A stretch of 64,000 nt of DNA from Bradyrhizobium sp. JYMT SZCCT0428 (GTDB taxonomy: Bacteria > Pseudomonadota > Alphaproteobacteria > Rhizobiales > Xanthobacteraceae). The notes under the pieces are model-generated. The model was given only the letters and a program-made list of their open reading frames with translations, did not search any database and was not told where the DNA came from. The translations under genes were made by a program, and so were the position numbers. Every line of letters starts with the position of its first letter. The first letter of the stretch is position 1. This document shows positions 63,931-64,000 of this stretch, in pieces. The DNA lies in the NCBI RefSeq assembly GCF_018131075.1, contig NZ_JAFCLS010000016.1:113928-177927 (forward strand), given 5' to 3'.

Positions 63931-64000
63931 CGTAAGTCTTGGTGCCTCGATTAAGATGAGGCGATCGAGGCGGGCGTTGCGGGGTTTATGGGAGGTCGTT

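Overview
The window looks like chromosomal DNA of a Bradyrhizobium or close relative (Alphaproteobacteria, Nitrobacteraceae). This is inferred from high-GC coding with strong third-position GC, several families of palindromic intergenic repeats typical of that group, a short alphaproteobacterial HU, and a very high density of ABC uptake systems tied to catabolic enzymes. I see no tRNA, rRNA, CRISPR array, transposase or phage gene. It reads as a catabolic/uptake segment rather than a mobile island.

Layout. (1) 1-9.1 kb is a nicotinate locus. A leftward operon holds 6-hydroxynicotinate reductase-like, UPF0280 (ApbE superfamily), DUF1185 and a Liv-type binding protein cut by the window edge. 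It diverges from nicAB (two-subunit nicotinate hydroxylase with three c-type haem sites), which is followed by pncB. Two near-identical palindromes sit in the divergent promoter. (2) 9.1-17.7 kb holds metY plus a hydrolase, an HtrA-type protease without a leader, a GMC oxidoreductase with its small subunit, and a divergent P450/Baeyer-Villiger monooxygenase pair. (3) 17.8-29.1 kb is a tight seven-gene leftward operon: double-domain CoA transferase, OppD/OppF ATPases, binding protein, two permeases and a single-chain acyl-CoA carboxylase. (4) 29.2-37.7 kb holds an ATZ/TRZ amidohydrolase, a Ssu/Tau-like ABC system, a GntR regulator, an NTF2-like protein, a CodA-like amidohydrolase and an enolase-superfamily enzyme. 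Copies of TGCATGCA at three control points suggest one GntR regulon. (5) 37.8-46.5 kb holds a Liv-type binding protein, HyuA/HyuB, a class III aminotransferase, an MFS carrier and a frameshifted CmcJ/NvfI-family gene. (6) 46.7-48 kb holds an SDR lacking the usual catalytic Tyr/Lys, and HU with a bidirectional terminator. (7) 48.4-55 kb holds a second oligopeptide-type ABC operon, whose binding protein is frameshifted, and an FAD oxidoreductase. (8) 55-58.6 kb holds a VOC protein, a TetR regulator, a desaturase and a MetX-like hydrolase. (9) 58.8-63.8 kb holds a sugar-type ABC system without an ATPase gene, an isochorismatase-like hydrolase, and a formamidase behind an apparent sigma-54 promoter.

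The most interesting ideas are these. An ApbE-superfamily protein is translationally coupled to a reductase whose characterised Eubacterium relative carries covalent flavin, inside a hybrid nicotinate pathway. Two candidate operons come with their own operators (GTTYGTATACRAAC and TGCATGCA). The formamidase has a near-perfect -24/-12 promoter. Two genes carry single-base deletions, either true decay or sequence error. All functions are from reading motifs and family memory; no database search was run.
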